NCBI RefSeq assembly: GCF_001625305.1
Contig: NW_017804420.1
Coordinates: forward strand, 1,566,761 to 1,630,760
DNA from: Branchiostoma belcheri
Taxonomy: Eukaryota > Chordata > Leptocardii > Amphioxiformes > Branchiostomatidae
DNA: 64,000 bases
Reading direction: 5' to 3'
Shown: positions 59,601 through 64,000 of the stretch, in pieces
Layout of the letters: the number at the start of each line of letters is the position of its first letter
Position numbering within the stretch: the first letter of the stretch is position 1
Made by a program: the position numbers and the translations under genes
The notes under the pieces: model-generated
Seen by the model: the letters and a program-made list of their open reading frames with translations, nothing else
Databases searched by the model: none
What the model was told of the DNA's origin: nothing

Positions 59601-62272
59601 AGGACTTAATCTTCTTCTTGAGTTGACCTCCAAGTAGAATAATGAATTTTTGATATAGTTGCCAGTGCAGTTTAGCTTCACTAGGGCTGTGGCTAGGGAA
59701 AGTTTCAGGAAATATCTGCTTTCTGCATCTCATTTCTGGATCCTACTGATACCTATATTTTCTATTCATAACATTGTACTGTACAAGAACTTGTGAAAAA
59801 AGTATTTTTGCAGTTTAACTGTAACCCATCGAAATATTTCTGCAGTTTAACAATGATCTAAAAGAGAGCGCTTTTCTGCTACATGGTAAATACAGTGTAT
59901 GTGATTATGAAGGAAAGAAAGTATGCAATCTTGGCAGAGGCTTGTGCTCTCTGAGTGCTGACAAGTTGTTATTGTCCACCGCACACTTGTAAACCTGCTA
60001 ACCACATACAGCAGTTGGCCTAGCCATGACGTGCTTGTCTATGTAAATATTAGGGCACCCTCCCACTTTCCTTAGCACTTCCCCTTTGAGGAAACAGTTT
60101 TGTGTGCCTAGAAAAATTTGACTAAGGTTTTCGGAATGTTATGTCTCCAACACACTTCCTTAAAGTTCAAGAAGCACAAACAAAAGAGGTAATAATATCA
60201 AACATCTTTCATTTCCCGATACAGAACTTTAGATATCACAGTATATATTTTTCCAGTTCTCCTGAATCATAAGTTTGATAATAATACAAATCAAGTATAA
60301 TTAATTTATCATCCCAAAATATATGTACAGCTGAAAAGTTCTTGAACACAAGCTTACCTTTTGTATCTGTCCCCTCTGGTTTCTGCCACCTTTCTTCCCA
60401 TTGTTGCATCTTCCTGCTGAACTCCTCTGACATACCTGGACTCAATTTGTCATTTTCTGTTAGTGCTTTTGCAGAGTCCTCCGTGGCTTCCTTAGATGTT
60501 GCACCATCTTCCTTGTTTTTTAATGATTCCTTCACTGCTTCTTGAGTTTTGGACTGGTCTCTATCTTGAAAGTCACCTTTGCTTTTGCGAATATTCCCCT
60601 TAGCTGGAGTTTTCTCTTGTGGTAAAATGACAGGTGAAGTGTCATGTTTTTTACCATCAAGTTCAATATCATCTTTAGAGTAGGTTTTTCTGAACTTTCC
60701 AGGACTTGGAGTTTCACTGTGCCACCGGTCTCCAGGGTTGTACATAGAACGAGACCTAGCCTGACGTACTTTTAAGTCCCTTCGCCTCATTAACACAGAC
60801 CTTGATCTTCCATCTTTTGGGGTGTCGGGGGTATTACCTCCCTCTGCACCCTCCTTTCGCTGCCGTCTCTTGATGCTTTCCTTTCTCTGAAGCAGTGCAC
60901 TTCGCACCTTACCCCAGGGGGATGTCTTCCTTTGCCTGACGTCTTCTCTTAGATCTCCACCTGCACTGCCATCACCATCAGGGTAGTCTTGGCCCCCAGT
61001 TGCAGAAGACATGGTCAATGTTTCTAAGACTTCGGCACTTGCCTCGGGCTGAGGCAGGGACACACGACCAAGTTTACGCCTCCTTTCTGGAGTGGAGACA
61101 GTATTCTCACCAGATTCGGAGGGCTTTGCTTCCTGCACCTGCACTGGACTAGCAGCCTTGTTCAACTCAAACTTCTTCTTACGCAGAGGATCGGTGTGTA
61201 CTGTCACCGAGGTGTTGTTTACAGACAGTAGTTGCCTATGCCGTTCCGCAGTGCCATGTGCAGAGGCATCATCAGACAGATGTGCACATCCACTGTCCAC
61301 AGACTTTGTATCGGAAACCTCTCCGGACGGACTCTCGCGTTGTCTAATCTTCTCTGGCCTAGAGACCCGTCGTCTATTGTCTAACTGCTTTTCATGCTCA
61401 CTCTCACTCTCACCTTTGTCGCTACTCTTGTCGGGTACAAAAACAGACCTTCTGTTCTGGACAGCTCCCTTTAGCTTGTCCCATCGCTCTTTCAGGCCCT
61501 TCATTCCCATTTCCCCCAACCTCAGCTCACGAAATGCCTCCCGATCTAGTACAACACCAACAGACTTGCTTCTCTCCCTCTTCTTGGCATTTCTGATATA
61601 GCCCAACTTCCGTCTGGTCGGCCCATCTTCTCTGGCCCTCTTCTCTTCTCTTGCTAACAGTTTATTCTCCTCTGTGTTGGAGGACGTCTGTGGATCAGAC
61701 TGTTTGGACTTGGAAACGTTGGAGCCCTCTGGCTTAGTCTGGATGTTTATTTTCTTTACAGATGGTTTAGGCCGCCGTGCCCCACACTGACAGGTTAGAG
61801 CCAGAACCTCACTTCTCATTTTATACATACGGTTCATGTCCTCAAGGAAGGAAATCCTTTTCTTCAGCTTACCATTCTGCTCTTTGATAACCGCAATCTG
61901 CTCCATAATCTTGATAAGTTGTTCTAGGTGACCCAAGGCGTAACTCTGCTGCTGAGCTGAGCTGACAGTTTTCGACCTCCCCGACTTAGCTTTCTTTCGG
62001 CTAAGTCTCGACATCCGCTGGTGTGATCGCGACATCTCCTCCATATACGTCTCAAACGACACTGAAAACTTGTCAACATCAACATCCTCTGTAGCATTAT
62101 CCTCTGCTGTTGACGGTTCGTCGCCTGTCGCCACCCCATCTCCGCCGGCATCAGACCCTCCCTCCGTATCCTCTGATCTCATCTCAGCTATTTTGGCTGC
62201 AAACTTTGACTCTGGCAAACTGTGGCTCTTCAACAGCACCTTCTTCCCGGCTTTGGGGCTTTTCCCCTCCAT
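41628..62272 (-). CDS. Large coiled-coil, low-complexity protein (~2,300 aa), twelve coding exons, family unidentified
   Basis: Minus-strand exons, 5' to 3': 62272-60358, 56253-56098, 49774-49614, 49295-48678, 48353-48178, 47805-47642, 47372-47166, 46727-46521, 46201-45949, 45106-44910, 44728-41844 and 41634-41628. All have GT-AG flanks, and phases agree except between 49614 (phase 0) and 49295 (needs two preceding bases), where a tiny exon, another splice site or a base error must intervene. The start ATG at 62272 follows an acceptor (AG at 62279-62278), so a 5'UTR exon lies upstream. Domains: a coiled coil at residues ~113-155, a Ser/Arg-rich disordered stretch, a long K/E helix (49.0-49.25 kb), four coiled-coil exons, Ser- and Thr-rich linkers, and a long acidic-to-basic C-terminal exon. 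There is no signal peptide, membrane span or catalytic motif. This suggests a cytoskeletal or scaffold protein (inference). A trypsin-like gene sits antisense in the 49775-56097 intron. Confidence 0.82.
41844..44728 (-). other. Large C-terminal exon of the coiled-coil gene (~961 codons)
   Basis: It begins after AAG at 44730-44729 in phase 0 with [20 protein letters not shown], a hydrophobic, domain-like stretch unlike the rest. An earlier acceptor (TTATAG at 44743) would put a stop in frame. The body is acidic and Ser/Thr/Glu-rich, then turns basic ([32 protein letters not shown]). It ends TCCAA/GTGAGT. Reading through the donor also gives an immediate TGA, so the C-terminus is VSK or, if spliced to 41634, VSKC. 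Confidence 0.82.
44910..45106 (-). other. Exon with a four-fold 9-residue Thr-rich repeat
   Basis: Acceptor CCCCCAG at 45107 joins 45949 in phase 1, and donor GCAGTG/GTAAGT lies at 44910. The middle encodes four imperfect nonapeptides, [27 protein letters not shown] and VDTTYTSST. They alternate in pairs, so an 18-residue (54-bp) duplication of a two-unit block is likely. The Thr/Ser density suggests a disordered linker open to phosphorylation or length variation. Confidence 0.8.
46521..48353 (-). other. Four coiled-coil exons of the large minus-strand gene
   Basis: The exons are 48353-48178, 47805-47642, 47372-47166 and 46727-46521, with matching phases 2/1, 1/0, 0/0 and 0/0. Two are exactly 207 nt. 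They encode Leu/Gln/Glu heptads ([76 protein letters not shown]). The last two are phase 0-0, so either can be skipped without a frameshift. Confidence 0.85.
48678..49295 (-). other. Exon with a long charged helix (K/E-rich)
   Basis: About 70 residues alternate Lys/Arg and Glu in i, i+4 patterns ([20 protein letters not shown]), typical of a stable single alpha-helix rather than a dimeric coiled coil, since few a/d hydrophobics are present. This is followed by a Ser-rich segment with [16 protein letters not shown]. The exon ends CATAG/GTACAT (phase 2). Confidence 0.8.
49818..49906. repeat. ~45-bp tandem duplication
   Basis: GTACGAGGGTCTACAAGGGG through GTAAGATC occurs twice in tandem (about 49818-49856 and 49864-49904) in the intron just upstream of the 49614-49774 exon on the minus strand. 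Confidence 0.8.
50212..51491. repeat. ~0.64-kb direct duplication joined at a single N
   Basis: Copy 1 (50212-50856) and copy 2 (50858-51491) both run from CCCTCTAACAAGGTGACAC to CCCACTCATGT. They differ by scattered substitutions and a ~10-bp indel (ATCTATTAAT present only in copy 1). They abut at a lone N at 50857. This looks like two alleles left unmerged at a contig join rather than a genomic duplication. Confidence 0.88.
51640..51648 (+). promoter_or_regulatory. TATA box of the trypsin-like gene
   Basis: TATAAAAGG lies about 200 bp upstream of the ATG at 51849. A start site near 51670 would leave a ~180-base unspliced 5'UTR. A strong TATA box fits a tissue-restricted secreted protease gene. 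Confidence 0.6.
51849..54890 (+). CDS. Secreted CBM14 (peritrophin-A) plus trypsin-like serine protease homologue, catalytic His replaced by Asn
   Basis: Six exons with consistent phases: 51849-51930, 52911-53114, 53355-53553, 53793-54076, 54261-54415 and 54693-54890, giving 373 residues. Residues 1-22 are a signal peptide. Residues 34-87 hold a six-Cys chitin-binding CBM14 module (C34, C47, C53, C64, C77, C87) encoded by one exon. The S1 domain starts at IVGG (113-116) after a short propeptide ending in Arg. The triad positions read Asn158 (LTAANC, where LTAAHC is expected), Asp208 (NDIALIRL) and Ser311 (GDSGGPLAC). Asp305 marks a trypsin-type S1 pocket. Without His57 the enzyme should be inactive or very weak, making it a serine protease homologue unless AAC is an allele or base error for CAC. 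Family knowledge suggests gut or immune action at chitinous surfaces; that is inference. The gene is nested antisense in an intron of the coiled-coil gene. Confidence 0.93.
53540..53542 (+). other. Asn codon at the catalytic His57 position
   Basis: The codons for T-A-A-x-C are ACT GCA GCT AAC TGT, so the catalytic residue is Asn. CAC would need a single base change (C to A at 53540). The surrounding exon is otherwise fully conserved for the family ([15 protein letters not shown]). Confidence 0.9.
53703..53752. repeat. Perfect 50-bp palindrome
   Basis: The 25 bases 53703-53727 (CATTGCTGAAAAACATTACA then TCTTA) are followed without spacer by their exact reverse complement, 53728-53752. It lies in intron 3 of the trypsin-like gene, about 40 bp before the exon 4 acceptor, and the right arm contains TTTTTCAG, a decoy acceptor. 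Confidence 0.95.
55141..55146 (+). terminator. Poly(A) signal of the trypsin-like gene
   Basis: AATAAA lies about 250 bases after the TGA at 54888-54890. The nested transcription unit would thus span about 51.67-55.17 kb, wholly inside the host intron. Confidence 0.65.
56254..60357 (-). other. 4.1-kb intron of the coiled-coil gene
   Basis: The intron is bounded by AAAAG/GTAAGC (60358) and TGTCCAG/AT (56253), phase 1. I see no additional exon, repeat or nested gene in it. Confidence 0.7.
60358..62272 (-). other. First coding exon of the coiled-coil gene (638 codons)
   Basis: The exon opens [11 protein letters not shown] with A at -3 of the ATG and ends AAAAG/GTAAGC (phase 1). Residues ~113-155 form a heptad-like helix ([17 protein letters not shown]), followed by Cys-Gln-Cys at 161-163. 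The rest is charged and Ser/Arg/Lys-rich with many RRxS-like basophilic phosphosites and little hydrophobic content, so it is probably disordered. The MVCF-initiated extension of this frame lies in the upstream intron, because an acceptor (TTTTCCAG) separates it from the ATG. Confidence 0.85.
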
Positions 62273-62277
62273 GTTTC

Positions 62278-64000
62278 CTGGAAAACAAACCACAGGGGTG
62301 TTACTGTTTGATCCTTGGACAAACTGTCTACTTCTTCTGCCTCTGCAAATGCCTGCCTGTTTGAAAAGGTTAAGTGAGGGCTATGTACTCTAAAAGTACA
62401 TAATTCCGTACATAATTCACTTATTCCTGCACTCAGGACTGGCAAACATGGAAATTTTGTAATCTGCAATTCTGTTGCACAGAATCCACAGTTCTTTGCA
62501 GAGCTGTAGGTCCTGTAATGAAGGTCTCCGGGTAAACATGGCACACATTTCCTCCTTCATCAAGCTGTGATGGTCAATATTAGCACAACCTTCAAGAGAG
62601 GAATAACCAAAATGTTTCTGAGAGAGGCTAAGGAGGATGACAGTTTGTCTTGGCTTTAGGAGATGGTTACTTTGGAACAAGCATCCACGTATACACGATC
62701 TAGTTAAAGGTTATACCAGTATATGAGTAACTCGTCAAATGACACATAAATATAACAGAGATAGTTTGGGGCTGTACATAATCAAATAGTCTACTTTCCT
62801 GTCTTGACCAGAGCTGTCTGGATAAAAGACTGATGATTCAGAACATCATGAGGTGTCAGAAGAACTTTAGACATTACACATATTACATTGCTACTGAATG
62901 ACATCATTAATAAAAAATTACATTGACACACATTGGGCTAGTGTCCCAGGTACATGCACCTTTGTACTAGCAGGTAAATTACTTGCTGTGCTTGTGGACA
63001 CTTAAGTCAAAATAGATACTCAGGATATGGTTGAACTGGTACAGGGATTACTTACACACTACACCAGGTGTATACATGTACCAGGTAATCTTTGTTTAGC
63101 CTTCAGCAGACCAATTTGTGATCCAATGGCCAGTAAAGAGGGTGGACTTTGCAACAGTCTTCATATCAAACTTCTTTCAGTTCCAAACAAGCGGATACTT
63201 TGTGTTCAAGGATCAGAAATATATCCTAGTACACTCTGACACATAGTGTACTATCCCTATACAATGATTCTGCCTGCAAATGCTTGGCCAAATCTATCTA
63301 AGCTTGTTCTATTGTGTGATGCAAAGAAAAAGTTAAACTTTGCACAGTCAAACTCCGAAGCTACAATATGGTTCTGTACAATCTGACTGAGAAAACACAA
63401 CAGGAACTCTAAACAGTTGCACCGCATTCCTGCTACCTGGCTACAGCTAATTTCTAGGGCAGGAGTTATCCACAGTTGAGTGTGTGACCCTGTCCTTAAT
63501 GTTTACATTTACCTCATCGTTACTAACAGCAGTTATCACAGTCTATTGTATATCATAGAGTCATTGAGAAAAACAAGAGCAAGGAAATGTTACTCATGTA
63601 GGGAAAAAATGACATCTGTACCTTTAGAATATATCCTGTGCACTCCTGGGCAGAGGGCAGGGCCAAATGAGAGCAGGGTGTGAGTAAACAGGCCCATGTG
63701 GTATTAATAGGTTTGTTTGTTGAGACACAAAACCTACTGGTCAGCAGATCCCACTCCCGCACTGGTTGACCTACTCCTACACTGACCACTTCTACTGGGT
63801 ATATACTGCAATAGCAATAATGTATATGTATACTAGAACTTCTATGTGTAGCCATAGTATAGAAAGGATAAAGCAAAGAAATCACAAACAAGCGCAAGCA
63901 GCATATACATGTAAAAAAGCCAGCAAATGGGTCATTCAAAGTGCTTATTATAAGCTCTGTGAGTCCCAGACATTGCATTGTATAATATATTAGCGCATTC
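62278..64000 (-). other. Upstream intron or 5' flank of the coiled-coil gene
   Basis: The acceptor at 62279-62278 (TTTGTTTTCCAG) shows that a non-coding 5' exon exists farther upstream on the minus strand. I cannot place it here: no CpG-rich promoter or clear donor stands out. The rest is AT-rich with no supported gene. Confidence 0.5.

Noticed and set aside
62273-62293. Upstream Met extension of the first coding exon
   Set aside because: A clear acceptor (TTTGTTTTCCAG) separates these codons from the ATG at 62272, so they are intronic.

Overview
The window is animal nuclear DNA. Genes are split into many short exons with GT-AG introns, AATAAA signals follow the stops, and mobile elements and tandem repeats fill the gaps. 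The mix of a ZCCHC7-type zinc-knuckle gene, a chitin-binding-domain trypsin homologue and many young repeats, in a draft assembly with N gaps and what look like unmerged alleles, fits an invertebrate deuterostome. A lancelet (Branchiostoma) is my best guess; this is inference, since no species-diagnostic gene was read.

Layout. (1) 1-23.8 kb, + strand: the 3' part of a ZCCHC7/Air-type gene. A 36-nt exon at 10116 is followed by an 11.6-kb intron, four more coding exons and a poly(A) signal at 23799. Positions 1-10115 hold no exon I can recognise; they are probably an upstream intron or flank, with several homeodomain-site-rich blocks. (2) 24.4-26.9 kb: repeats, namely short GC-rich direct repeats, a 35-bp-TIR transposon around an assembly gap, and a ~180-bp tandem array. 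(3) 27.0-36.7 kb: a large imperfect inverted repeat centred near 31.68 kb. Each arm holds exon-like modules bounded by splice consensus sequences that point toward the centre. The left arm has a hAT-like insertion and the right arm a truncated LINE. (4) 37-39.9 kb: minisatellites and a probable minus-strand first exon with CCAAT boxes. (5) 40.1-62.3 kb, minus strand: a twelve-exon gene for a ~2,300-residue coiled-coil, low-complexity protein I could not assign to a family. (6) 51.6-55.15 kb, + strand: a complete six-exon secreted peritrophin/CBM14-trypsin gene, nested inside a 6.3-kb intron of the coiled-coil gene. Its catalytic His is Asn. (7) 62.3-64 kb: upstream sequence or 5'UTR intron of the coiled-coil gene.

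The main points for a second look are the tail-to-tail inverted exon-module locus (a candidate long-hairpin RNA source), the nested serine protease homologue lacking its catalytic histidine, a perfect 50-bp palindrome in one of its introns, two transposons with clean target-site duplications, and a 0.64-kb duplication at an N that looks like an assembly artefact. The three protein genes share no visible pathway.
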